Of a stretch of DNA of 64,000 nucleotides, positions 1-11,051 are shown one piece after another. The stretch is from the NCBI GenBank assembly GCA_004835665.1, contig RBKR01000021.1:310001-374000 (forward strand), read 5' to 3'. Made by a program: the position numbers and the translations under genes. Each line of letters begins with the position of its first letter. Position 1 is the first letter of the stretch. The notes beneath the pieces are model-generated. The model worked only from the letters and a program-made list of their open reading frames with translations. It was not told the origin of the DNA and made no database searches. This stretch comes from Phoma sp. XZ068 (taxonomy: Eukaryota > Ascomycota > Dothideomycetes > Pleosporales > Didymellaceae).

Positions 1-581
1 CTCAAGCGGATCTGGGCAGCATGTGAAGGTTTCCTGGCATGGTCTCATCAAGCCTTGATCGTTACGAGGCTGACACAGCTGCCAAGATGTGGTGATCAGT
101 CGACAGGCGACTTGCGGCAGGTCAAACAAGTCTTCTTCCAATCTGCAGAACATTTCGCGTGTTGAAATGGAGTGGAAGGCATGTTGTATAGGCTGGAACC
201 AGCTGCATGACGGTGTGGTGAGAGAAGAGTGTTCACATTGGTCGCTTGAAAGAAAGAACATGTGCCACTACCAATCTGCACGCACAGCTTATGCCTGGAA
301 GACACAGTGGTATGAAAATTGTGTGAGGCTCTTTGAGCAAATGTCAAGTGAAGTCTGTGAAGTGCACGAGCGATGCAATGACGCGCTTGTTGATGTTGCC
401 TTGTGCCGGCTACGTGAGGGAGCTAGGACCAAACCTTAATGGTTCGCGGAGCAGGCACGCGTCGCTCACCAACATCCCCGCCGCAGCATCATCACAGCTG
501 CCATTGAGCTCGACGCGCCCGCTTTCCTGTCCACTTTACCACCTTTCTACCTTGCCAACTCACACATAGCGCGCAACCAAT
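1..581. other. Upstream region of the cohesin gene, no gene recognised
   Basis: No protein family is recognisable. Short open frames (for example 89-439 on the plus strand) have no motif and no support. The last 60 bases before the Scc3 start codon are pyrimidine-rich and end in ACCAATATG, which looks like a fungal 5' leader and promoter. No clear TATA box is visible. Confidence 0.5.
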
Positions 582-3500
582 ATGAGCGCGGCAGTTGCGG
601 CGTCTGAGGCCACGGATGCCACCTCGTCCAGCGCGCGACGGAAATCCGGACGCGTAACGAAGAAGCCCGAAAAGTTCACACCTGGCGCAAGTCCACCTGG
701 AGCCTCGAAAAGGAAGCGCGGCGACGAAAATGACAGTGGCGTCGATGCAGACGAGCCTACGTCAGAAGAGGAGGATGAGAGCTCCGAAAGCGAGCCAGAT
801 GAAGAGGAATTGAGGGAGCGGCGACGCAGGACCAAGAACAAAGCACCTGCCGGACGACCCGCGCCAAAGAAGCCAAAGACGAACGGGAAGAGTGTCACAT
901 TGGCCATGCGCCCCGCGACGGGCGCGCCGAAGAAGTCTGGCAGGCCGCGCAAAGCTCCTATCCGGAAGAGCATCCTTGCTGGACACGAGACGGAAGGGCT
1001 CTATGGTAGGCACATCGAATGCATGTGACCGAACAGACAAGCTGACGCGCTATAGCCGACGTGTTTGCCAGCGGCGACCGCCTCGAGGATGTTGCCGCGC
1101 GTTGGGTTGCGCGATTCAACGAGCACGAGGCGAAAGCTGTTGCCGAGATTGTCAACTTCGTACTGCGCGCGGCCGGGTGCAGCCTCCGCATCGACGAAGA
1201 CGACATTGCCGACCCAGATAACGCGCCGAGTCGCGTGGCAGAACTCCAGGAGGAGTATCAGGCGCAGGACGTGACAGAGTATCCGCTCATCGCCAAGGCA
1301 AAGGACGGTGGCGGCCAGGCTTTTAGACATGCCTTGCACCGCTTCTTCCTCACCCTCGTCCAAAGCATCGCGCAATCGGGCCTCATGTACGAGAACCAAG
1401 AATTGCTCGAAAACATCGCGGTGTGGATTGGCGCAATGTCCTCCAGTGCCAACCGACCATTCCGTCACACAGCTACAGTCGCCGCATTGGCGATTACAAC
1501 AGCACTTGCTACGGTGGCTGCGGAGATCGTAGAGACCACAGCGAAGAAGATACGACAGAGCGAGTCCGAAGGAAAGAAGTCGCGAGTCAACAAAGCCCGT
1601 GTCTCTGCAGCGAATCAAGAGGTGGAGGACTACAACGCAAAGTTGGAAGCTGTGGACGGCGCACTCAACGACTGGTTCAGTCTGGTGTATGTCCACCGAT
1701 ACCGCGACGTCGACCATCACATCCGCGTCGACTGCGTCGGAGCGCTGGCAGACTGGATTATCGCATATCCAGACAAGTTCTTCGACGGCAGTCATCTGCG
1801 ATACCTTGGCTGGGTGCTTTCAGACCCCAATTCACCCACACGAGTCGAAGTGCTGCACCAGCTGTCGCGGCTATTCAAGGACAAGGACAAGCTTGCTGGG
1901 CTGAAGACGTTCACAGAACGCTTCCGACCTCGAATTGTCGAGATTGCGACACGAGATGCAGAGAACCACGTGCGCGCCGCAGCAGTTGATCTGCTAGACA
2001 TCCTTCGCGAGGCTGGCTTCCTCGAGCCCGACGACATTGACTCTGTTGGCAAGCTCATCTTCGATGCTGATGCCAAGGTACGCAAGTCCGTTGTTGGCTT
2101 CTTTGCCGAGAATGTCAATGCTGCGTATGAGGCTATTGTCGACGACATGGGTGGTCAAGAAGCTCTTGATGAAGCATTGGGATCGCCAGACGACGAGGAC
2201 GAGGAGTACCAGAACCCCAGACTGGAATGGCTGAAGCTCAAGTGTCTCGTTGACCAGCTGCTTTCGTACGACGAGGACGAAGTAGAGCTGCCGACCCAGA
2301 TCGAGCGGATCTCACATACAAGCGCAGAGTTGGGGCTAGTAGCGGCTGGTGTTGAGTCGCGATACTCATTAGCTGCTCAGGCGCTGTATGAAGCGATCCC
2401 TGAGATTAGGTCATGGGAAGTACTAGCCGGCTACCTACTCTATGACCACACCCAGACTGCGCAGAACGGCGGCGATGATGCGGAGGCTATGCTACGACAA
2501 AACTGTCAGCTTGAAGAGAAGCATGAGACTGCTCTGCTCGACATTCTGAACGCAGTCGTTCGTCTCCGGTTGCAGCGCCTGGCTGAGACGCAGACAGACA
2601 GGAAGAGGACAAAAGCCCAACGAGAGAGTGATCAGGAAGAGCAAGCAGAAATGGCAAGGAAACTCACATTGCTCATTCCTGATCTTCTGAAGAAGTTTGG
2701 TGCGCTACCTGAGGCCGCAGCACTATGCCTTCGCCTCGAGCGCGAATTGAGTCTTGATGTCTTCGAAGAGTTGCGACAAAATACAGCCTTGACCGCGCTA
2801 CTCGACGATATCAACAAGCAGTTTCTAACACATCACAACGAGCGCGTCCTGATCGAAGCAGTTGGGTCGATGTTGCATGCGCAAGAGAACGAAGAGCTCA
2901 AAGAGGTATTACATCTCAAGATTCAAGCGTTGTGGGACGATCTTATCAACACCTTCGACGCATTACGGCGCGGCAAGGACTTCTCAGCACGCGGCAACCT
3001 CAACCAAAACATACTTGTTGGCGTCTCAAACATAGTCTTGAAGATTGCTCAACTCAGCAAGGTCTCAAACGCGGCGATACTTGATCAGATTGTCGCGCCC
3101 GCAAACTCAAGGAGCAAGTCGAAGAAGGCCGCACTCAATTCACCACCCATCGCATCTATACTGCAGATTCTGGATCGTGGACTGCCGTCCGATGATCTGG
3201 ATACAGAAACGAACGAAGCAGAGGACGGGCTCGTCTGTCACGCCATGTCGGTACTGCTCACATACTTCATCTGGAAATGCAAAGAATGCATGGACCACAT
3301 TGAAGAAGGCACTGCCATGCCGGACGACGAGCTCACAACACTAGTCGAGCGGCGGGATGCATGCATAACATCACTTATGACCATCCTCGAAAATCGCAAG
3401 GGTGCCGACGATGTGCGAATTGAAGCTGCCAACCTTCTCCTTGACATCTACAACATGTTTCGCTCATTGAAAGTCAAGAAGGAAAAATTGAACCGCACAC

Positions 3501-4159
3501 CCAAGAAGCCGCAGAGCCGTGCTTCCAGAGCGAACGAGGATGATGCGAGCAATGATTGGGAAGCTCTTGTTCAAGACATCGACACCTCCACAATCAAGAC
3601 CTTGATGCAGGTTCTCACTGCGATAGAGAACAACCTCGCCAAACTCGCAAACAAGCGTCTCGAAGAACCCGACGTTGATGATGACCCAATCGACCCAGAT
3701 GACGAGCCAGATTCAGATGACGAAGAGTCAGAAGATACACGCACACAAGAGGACAAGCAAGTTCGCCTCCTCATCGCTGAAGAACGCCTCTGCCAGTACG
3801 GTGGGCGCATCGTGCACGCCTACCTCGTCGGCAGCTTAGGCACTGAAGGTGGCGAGGCAGCGAAGAAGCGATTGGAAAGGAACAAAGCGAAGTTGACCTC
3901 AACGTGGAAGGAGGTAGTTGGCCATCTTGATGCACAAAAGTTCGTGAAGAAGGCGAAGAAGGCGCCTGGCAAACCAGCTGCAAAGGCAGGTAAGAGCAAG
4001 GAGCTTGTTATCGAGAGCGATGAGGAAGACGAAGTTGAAGTGCCAGGGGATGAGATCGAGGATGAGGAGATGGCAGATGCCGAGCAGGAGGAGCAAGTCA
4101 ATGGCGCTGACGCCGACGAGAACGGAGCAGAGAGAGAGGAAAGCATTCTGGGTGATTAG
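582..4159 (+). CDS. SCC3: Cohesin subunit Scc3/Irr1/Psc3 (STAG domain)
   Basis: Two exons, 582-1005 and 1056-4159, joined across a 50-base intron (donor GTAGGC, branch GCTGAC, acceptor ATAG), give 1175 residues, in the usual size range of Scc3/STAG proteins. The N-terminal 140 residues are basic and disordered and include an AT-hook-like segment (KKSGRPRKAP) close to the splice junction. From about residue 215 comes the STAG domain (EYPLIAKAKDGGGQAFRHAL), followed by the helical repeat region (VYVHRYRDVDHHIRVDCV is the family's stromalin-conserved stretch). The C-terminus is a long acidic and lysine-rich tail. By family knowledge the protein binds the Scc1/Rad21 kleisin and loads cohesin on chromatin in the nucleus. 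The start has an in-frame leader with a good context (CCAATATGAG). No defect is seen. Confidence 0.95.
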
Positions 4160-4677
4160 GGGATGACGCATGGCGGGATGTCCTGCTTCGCATACGCTGT
4201 TTGTTGTATTACGTTCCATCTCTTTCGCATGGCTTCACAAGGGGCACACGACGGGCTGAGCGTTCACGCTGGCGCTGAGGCGTTTTTGTCCAGCAAGCGC
4301 TGTAGATGTTTGTTTTCGTGTACGATCAATTTCGAGATGTTTCCACCCGATCATCACCCCAAGCTTGTTGAGTAAAAGACTCATCATGTTTATACCGTCT
4401 ACTTTACTCCATTGCGCCTTGATGGAATCGATTACATATAAGTCACGTGACCGGGAGCGGCCTCAAAGTAGAGACCGCTCCCAACGGAAGTTACGAAACA
4501 ACCTAACACAGCCGTCTTGAAAACCCACCTGCTGCGGCGACGAACGAACAAAACCTCCCGTTTCCGTTCCAATGCCTCATATATATCAGGGCCACCGCCT
4601 TCCAGCATGCCTTGGTTCAGCGCAGCCACACTCTTGCATACTCTGATCTTTTCCCACTTTTAAAACAACTTCAGACT
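4160..4677. other. Gap between SCC3 and the aldo/keto reductase gene
   Basis: The stretch holds the 3' untranslated region of SCC3 and the promoter of the next gene. There is a CACGTG-containing segment near 4443-4448 with TATAAG just before it, and a CCAAT plus TATATAT pair near 4569-4586. A minus-strand open frame (4432-4629) begins with GTG and overlies these promoter motifs, so I do not treat it as a gene. Confidence 0.5.
4569..4586 (+). promoter_or_regulatory. CCAAT and TATA motifs of the aldo/keto reductase promoter
   Basis: CCAAT lies at 4569-4573 and TATATAT at 4580-4586, about 92 bases before the ATG at 4678. Spacing and orientation suit a core promoter for the plus-strand gene. The call rests on motif match only. 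Confidence 0.5.
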
Positions 4678-5827
4678 ATGTCCATCACAAACGCACCTTC
4701 TCATTGCATCAATGATCGTCCCGTGGGCCAAGTTGGCTACGGTTTGATGAGTATGTATAAGCACAGACACAGTGTACGCCCCTCACTGACCACGTCCAGG
4801 CTTGACGATACCATGGGCACCGCTTGAATACGATGATGCCTGTAGTTGCATGAAGAAAGCCTTAGAACAAGGCGCAAACCTATGGAATGGCGTATGTTTA
4901 CAATTACCACTCTGCCGCCATACCTCTGACGTGGAGTTACTTAGGGTATTCATTATGGAAAACCTGACGCAAACTCTCTACATCTCCTTCGCTACTATTT
5001 TGAGAAATACCCCGAAGACGCCGAAAAAGTCGTTCTGAGCATCAAAGGCGCGCTGTCTCCTACCATGGAGCCTGCAGGCAGCCCCGAGGCTATTCGCACC
5101 TCTGTAGACGAAGCTTACCGGGTTCTCCAAGGCGTCAAAACCATTGATGTTTTTGAGATGGCGAGAGTCGATCCAAACGTGCCTATCGAAACATCAATCA
5201 AGGCTCTGGCAGAACTTGTCGAAGAAGGCAAAATTGGTGGTATCGGGCTCAGCGAAGTCAGTGCAACCACAATTCGCACAGCCAATGCGGTGCACAAGAT
5301 CGCTGCTGTGGAAGTGGAGCTGAGCTTATTCACTCCTGACCCACTTCGCAACGGCATCATGGATACTTGCTCGGAACGTAAGTCTGTCCATCAGTCCAAA
5401 CACTCTACGAACTACATGCTGACCTTCCCATCTAGTTGATATTCCCGTCATAGCATACAGTCCCGTCGGTCGCGGCTTTCTTACCGGCAAATATCGCACG
5501 CACTCGGACATCCCAGCGAATGATTTCCGACACATTCTTCCTCGGTTTAAGCCTGAGGCCTTTAACCAGAATATTAAGCTCGTCGAGGCTGTCGAAAGTC
5601 TCGCGCAACGGAAACACTTGACTGCCGCACAGGTAGCTATAGCCTGGGTCATCCGTCAGGGTGCGATACCAATCCCTGGATCGAGTAAAGTCGATAGAGT
5701 GAAAGTAAACAGTAGGCCCATAAACCTGACAGATGAGGACATGCAAGAGTTGGAAGGGATTTTAAGCGAATTACCAGTTGCTGGTGAGAGGTATGGTGGA
5801 GTGCAGGAGAAGTATCTCAACGCTTAA
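4678..5827 (+). CDS. Aldo/keto reductase, pyridoxal reductase (Plr1)-like
   Basis: Four exons (4678-4750, 4800-4891, 4945-5377, 5436-5827) with introns of 49, 53 and 58 bases give 329 residues, the normal AKR length. The order of the barrel motifs is intact: VGYGLM at the N-terminus, GGIHYG with the catalytic Tyr, VVLSIKGA with the catalytic Lys, GKIGGIGLSEV, VIAYSPVGRGFLTGKY and IPIPGSSK for NADPH binding. The WNGG segment has Asn where most AKRs have the catalytic Asp, and FEMARVDP has Ala where the usual His sits. As far as I recall, the Plr1/AKR8 branch shows the same substitutions. The likely reaction is NADPH-dependent reduction of pyridoxal to pyridoxine in the cytosol. Another carbonyl substrate is possible. 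Confidence 0.88.
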
Positions 5828-6068
5828 TTGTTCGATCGGCATCAACACTGACCACGAACGACGGGTTTCATCACGCTAAAATCGTGCTTATGCGTTACAT
5901 GGTTATGAAGAGATAGCGGCGATATCGGCTTTTACGCGTGGTAAGGCAACCTACATTGCCACAACTTGCCTAGCGGAGGATCATATACCACGACAAGTTT
6001 CGAATCAATTTCACGCCAAACACCTCTCCAATAACCTTTCGGCCTTCATTGTAAGAACATTTTGAAAA

Positions 6069-7900
6069 ATGAAGGATGTGCAAGTGTCGTGTGCGGTTTG
6101 CGCGAAAGCAAAAAGCAAATGCATAAGACTACCTGGTCAGGAAGCATGCGATCGATGCACACGACTGCAAAAACAATGCCATAATAGAGAGCAAGTCAGG
6201 AAGAAGCGAAAACCAAGCAAGATCACGTATGTTAAGTGCTTCGTTAACGTTAAGTCTTGCTCGTTTGGCATGAGCAAGCTGCTCAAGTTCCAAGAATCTT
6301 CAAGAAACAAGGGTTGATTCTCCAAAGGTACTGACCAGATGCCAGAAATGCAGCCCAGCTCCAGTTTCTTGAGAAAAAGATCGAGACCCTCACCCATGCA
6401 CTCGTTGCAAAACCGCGCCAGGACGACCTAATTACTGTTACGGGATCAGGACGTCTTACACCAGCCGACACTCCACTTGAACAAGAAGTAACGTCCAGTC
6501 TGGAAAATTGCCAACCTACATCTCCTATGATCACCCTCGATCCTTCCGAAGCCAGTTCTCAGAGCTCCAGCAGCGACAACACTCACCCGTTCTCTGACCT
6601 GAGCCCACATGTCATTCAAACCCTGCTCGACCGCTACGTAACCCTCATGGCACCAAATATGCCTTTTGTACTACTACCAACACCAATGGTTACGAAAGAA
6701 TCATTCCAAAAATCGCCAGTCCTCTTCCATGCTATCATCACAGTTGCTCACTTCCACAACACTTCGACGCAGCAACTCCTCGCAAAAGTCCTCATCCGCC
6801 AAATCACTGATACCCTCTTCACCGCAGGCGAAAAGTCACTAGATCTCCTACAAGCCCTGCTCATCCTCTGCACTTGGTATAACCCGCATCTTTTCCAGGC
6901 ACCCAGCCATACTATCCTTCTGCACCTGTGCATGTCGCTTGTAACAGACCTTGCCATCGACCGCGACCCAGCAACGTGTGAATTAATACACATAACTGCG
7001 GCAATAGAGAGGTGTGGCATTCCGCAGCCAATGAAGGTTGTAAGTGATGACGAGCGCAGAGCGGTGCTGGGTGTGTTCTGGGTGGCCAGCACGATATTCA
7101 CGAGTTTCAGGAAAACAGACTGTCCAACATGGACGCCATGGCTGCAGCAGTGTCTGAACTCGTTGAAATGCAACGGCGAGTCTATACTCGTCAGTCTTGT
7201 CGAGAGCCAGCGTGTTATGCACAAAGCCATGTCTACACCCGTGCAGCTTCATGACCCCGCTGCCCTCGAGGAAGATCTCACTGCACTTGACCCACTCGAC
7301 AACTGCGGTGCAGGCACTGTCAATATCTTACTCCATCTCCAACGCACATGCGCGCACATCGCTATCCACGAACCCTCCTTCTCCACCTCCAACCTCTCAG
7401 GCATCTGGTCCTGCATCCACGCCATGAAATCCTACCTCGAACTATACATCTCTCTCTCTGTACCCTCTTACCTCACTATCCCCTTCACAGTCTTTGCACA
7501 GTTCGCATACGTCTTTGTGGTCATGGTGCGTGCATCATCCACCCGCATAGACGGCTTCGACGGCACCCTGCTACGCGCCTTCATCGACTTCGAAGCGGAG
7601 ATGGAGCGTGCGAGCGAGCGGTACGAAGCAGTAGGGAAGGTGAGCGTGGATGGAGTGAGGGTGCAGAATGAGGGGTTTGCAAGTTGGGCGCGGAAGACGA
7701 GGTGGGCGAAGACGTTTTATGCTATGAGGGCGAAGGAAGAGGAGAGTCAGGCTGTGACGAGAGGTGGAGACGGACAGCGTGCAAGCGTAGATTTAAGCGG
7801 CGTGGAAGATGCGTTTTTGGGAGATGATGACTGGCGGGATGGGAGTGCACTTCAGGACAACGGGCTTGATATTGCATTATCCGAGTCCTGGCTCTTTTGA
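6069..7900 (+). CDS. Zn(2)-Cys(6) fungal transcription factor
   Basis: Exon 1 (6069-6226) encodes a zinc cluster with cysteines at residues 8, 11, 18, 27, 30 and 37 (spacing C-x2-C-x6-C-x8-C-x2-C-x6-C), followed by a basic RKKRKPSK linker. A 119-base intron (6227-6345) leads to exon 2 (6346-7900), which starts with a short leucine-zipper-like coiled coil (QLQFLEKKIETLTHALV) and continues through a middle-homology-like helical region. The total is 570 residues. The intron is longer than its neighbours. The nearer AG at 6338 would put a stop in frame, so I chose the acceptor at 6345. Family role: nuclear DNA-binding regulator with a CGG-type site. It lies 241 bases downstream of the aldo/keto reductase in the same direction, but a regulatory link is only a guess. 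Confidence 0.88.
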
Positions 7901-8165
7901 CATGTACATGTCATTCCCTTTCTTGTTCCTTTAAAGCGTACAAGTTTAATTCACATTACCAAGATAGCCATGTTCCCACTCCTCCAGCACTATGCAGTCT
8001 AAGCGAGCCACACATAGACACATATACCCTCCCTACCACACCCCCGATTCCTCACCCTAACGATGCGCATTTGGCCATCCCCGCAGAATTCTTATGCTCA
8101 AGTATATAATGTCTAAAATCATGCACGTGACTATCGATTCACTCAGTGAATACCGCATTTCCAAA

Positions 8166-8249
8166 GGGGGCATAGCGCAGTGGTAGCGCGTTCGCTTTGC
8201 ATTGTTCATGTGTTGCGAAAGGTCCGGGTTTCGATCACCCGTGCCTCCA
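8166..8249 (+). tRNA. tRNA-Ala (anticodon UGC) with a 12-base intron
   Basis: The sequence folds as a complete cloverleaf. The acceptor stem GGGGGCA pairs with TGCCTCC and has discriminator A at 8249. The D stem is GCGC/GCGC, the anticodon stem TTCGC/GCGAA with loop TTTGCAT, and the T stem CGGGT/ACCCG with loop TTCGATC. The anticodon TGC reads alanine codons, and the G3-U70 wobble pair, the identity element of tRNA-Ala, is present. A 12-base intron (TTGTTCATGTGT) sits one base 3' of the anticodon, the standard eukaryotic position. The mature length is 72 before CCA addition, which is not encoded. A T5 tract follows. Confidence 0.95.
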
Positions 8250-8252
8250 TTG

Positions 8253-8257
8253 TTTTT
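8253..8257 (+). terminator. RNA polymerase III T5 terminator of tRNA-Ala
   Basis: A run of five T starts four bases after the discriminator base of the tRNA, which is the expected Pol III stop. Confidence 0.85.
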
Positions 8258-8535
8258 GCTTCGGATGGGTGCTGTGGAGGTGTTGGGCTGAATCTGGGGT
8301 TTGGTGTGTTTTTGTGGAATGCTTGATAGGATATTTTATGGGGGAAACGTGCCCGGTATTTTTTTAATGCAATATCTTCAGGGCTGTAGGAATGAAATAG
8401 TTGGCCCTGACACTTTTTGAAGAGGGGTTGAAAACATTTGAGAACATGTATATGTCGGATAAGACTCGGTGATTGCTGGATCACAAGTCTGTGCTTCTTC
8501 TATTTCATGATATACGCTTCCTAGGGTATCAATTT

Positions 8536-9589
8536 TCACTGCGGCTTCGCCTTCGCATTTCCCTCCTGCTTCATCGCAGCCATGCGCTCGCGGTACGTGT
8601 CGATGATGGTCTTGCGCTCCTCGCCGAGCTCTTCACGTTTCCTCAAGCTGCCCACTGCGTTGGGGATATTGTTCACGTTGACCTTTGCGCCGTTCTTGAC
8701 CTTGAAGATCTCCCTCGGCACCTTGGTGAATGTCGGCGGCGCGTGCACAATGTCGTGTAGCCCCTTCCTCTGCTCTCTCTTCTTCTTCAGCGCTTCCCAC
8801 TCGTCTTCGCTGTGGTTGTCGACTTCTCCGACCACCTTCTTCCGTTTTGCAGCCTTGTTCTTCTTTCCGTTGGCCCTCAACCCAGGCACGGTATCTTCTG
8901 TCTTGTCTTCCCAGATCAGAGCCTGCTCGTCGCGCTCTTCTTCTGCGAGCTCGGCCTCTTCGGCTTCCTTGTCGCGGATGCGGGCTTCTTCCTCGCGCCA
9001 CCCGGCTTGCAGTTTCTTGAGGCGCTTTTCGTGTTTGGTTATGCGGTGGTCTGGTGCACCGGCGATTTTCTTGCCAGATTTTGCAATACCAGTGAGCGGG
9101 AGGGCGGCGTCAACTCGCGAACTGTACTCAGACATGGATTCACCGGGTTGGATCTTGGGAATCTGCTTTGCTTCGGCGGTCGCATTTGCTTTGTTCATGG
9201 TAGACTTGGTCTCGTCGTCTGACCCGGCATCGGCGGGTTGTTGCGCAGCGCGCTTTGCAGCGGCCTTTTGCTTCTTGGAGAGAACGACGCCGTCGTCAAG
9301 AGCGGGGCGCTTCTTGTTGGCGCCGATGCCGCCTTGGGCAAAGGCCATCAGCCGTTGGAAGGCTTTGGGGGTGTCATCCTGTCCATAGCCCTCGACATGG
9401 GCTAACTTGCGCTTTTTCGACTTCGTGCTGGTGTTCGCGGTCTTGCCTTTGCCTACTGGGAGAGGTGCTGCGCGGGACGTCGGTGGGAGATCGAAGCTGC
9501 GAACGGGTTAGTATAGGGTTGCTGGATATGCGGGGAGGTAACACATACTCTGGCGCATCGCCTGCTCTGCGTTTGTGTTTGTGCGGCAT
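8536..9589 (-). CDS. Basic coiled-coil protein of nucleolar type (CCDC137-like)
   Basis: Exon 1 (9549-9589) encodes MPHKHKRRAGDAP. A 52-base intron (9497-9548, branch TACTAAC) leads to exon 2 (8536-9496), for 333 residues. The protein is rich in Lys, Arg, Glu and Ala. It has a charged helical region (ITKHEKRLKKLQAGWREEE) and a second one (DEWEALKKKREQRKGLHD), and the C-terminal third contains the more ordered VHAPPTFTKVPREIFKVKNG. The very basic start and repeated KKRK-type runs suggest nuclear or nucleolar localisation. The overall layout resembles the CCDC137 family, but I do not recognise it securely and give no symbol. Its promoter lies in the 1.46-kb gap shared with the divergent AIM6-like gene. 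Confidence 0.8.
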
Positions 9590-11051
9590 CGTTGTGACTG
9601 GTGTTGTGGATGTTGGTATACTTCCGCTGAGATCGCTGGTGTTGCAAAAAGTTCCAGATGCAGGGATCTTGCGCTTGTGGAGTTAAGCTTTCCTTAGCTC
9701 CGGCACGTCAGCACCCCCAATGCACGTGATTGCTGTTTCACCCAGCCTTCCTCATCGCTCACCGTCACAAAGCCCATCGGCAGAATCTCGCTCTCGGGCT
9801 CGAACGCCGGTGCGCGGACTGTGGCTTGAATAGCGCCATGCACCAGCCTGCCCTGTGTCCCCGAAGCGCGGAGAAACCGCCTCGAGGTTTATCCGTCCCC
9901 GCAAAATCTAGACCCTCACAAATTCAGATAATGGTAATTATTGGAAACATACGGAGAGCGGCCCGTGAGCGGACATCTGTCGAGAACACACTGCGCAGCC
10001 TCACAACATGGGCGAGGCTGTTCGCGAAAGTTGCACCAGTTGTGCCATGTTCATAGTTAATCGTCACTCTTTCGTTGCTGCCGCATTCATCAGGCACAAT
10101 GAATGGCCGGCTAGGGTGCCGTGCTTGTCATCCACTAAACACAAGAACACCAAGAAGTGACACTAAAAGCTTATGGAGAGTGACAGACCTGCCGCAATCG
10201 CCCAACCTTCTGCAAACAGTATTCTTTGTTTCAAGACGGCGGTGATCGCTCACGATCTGTCTCAAATGACAACATCCTCACCCACATTTTTGAACATCTA
10301 ACCAGATCGTCGTCGAGTCTACAAACCACACGCCCAAAATCCTCCTCGTGTTGCGAGCTCGAGGCTCTCCATGTCCTGCAGCTCACCCTTGGCATGGTAG
10401 ACTGGCAGAACCCTCCCACCAATCACACCCTCCGTTGCCGCTACGTGCGTCAACGTAGCCCTTTGCGACAAGCTCAACCGCCCACCACGAGGTCGAGAGC
10501 ATCAAGCGCATAGTATCCGCCCGCGCGCACGCCGCAAGCTTGCAAGCTCGGCATTTTGAACGATAACGGATCCCCAAATCCCTCAAAGTGGGATCATCTT
10601 CATCATCAAACGGATCGGACGGCCTGCGACACGAACATAAACCACGCGCGACGCGCAACCCTCTTATTCCAGCACCATTGGACCCTGGCCTGCGCGACTT
10701 TCTTTGTCCTGTCGAGCAATTGCGGACAGCGGACCGTTCGTGATTCAGCAAGCTACTGCGCCGGTTTGGAATTGACCGGGGTCGGGATTCGCAATAGTCT
10801 GGATCGCTTCCCCAAAGCTGTGGCGCCTGCTCCGGGTTTCGTTTCGGAAGGTGTCCCAGAGTGTGTGCAGCCTGCGAGCACTTGAGTCGCAGCCACAAAT
10901 ACAGCTGTCTGGCCGCCGAATTTAGTGTCTCAACTCTCGAATACTTTTACTGACGTTGGATCTGCACCTTGAGATCTCAACTTCTCGCGTGCTCAGGGTC
11001 CGATCTGCTGCAGGGACCATCACGCGGCGCTCGTCACCCAATCCGACTACC
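9590..11051. other. 1.46-kb divergent intergenic region
   Basis: This gap separates two divergently transcribed genes and must hold both promoters. A CACGTG motif lies near 9724-9729. Several open frames occur (for example 10226-10513 plus, 10383-10898 minus), but they overlap one another and show no family motif. I find no RNA gene here. A long 5' leader of the AIM6-like gene is likely. Confidence 0.45.

Noticed and set aside
4432..4629. Minus-strand 65-codon frame with a hydrophobic stretch, resembling a small membrane protein
   Set aside because: It begins with GTG, not ATG, and lies over the CCAAT/TATA and CACGTG motifs of the aldo/keto reductase promoter. The protein-like look is probably chance.
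8582..9388. Plus-strand 268-codon frame opposite the nucleolar-type gene
   Set aside because: It is Ser/Arg/Phe-rich, the typical antisense of a Lys/Glu/Ala-rich protein.
10383..10898. Minus-strand 171-codon frame in the AIM6 upstream region
   Set aside because: It has no recognisable motif, overlaps other random frames and shows no promoter or splice support.
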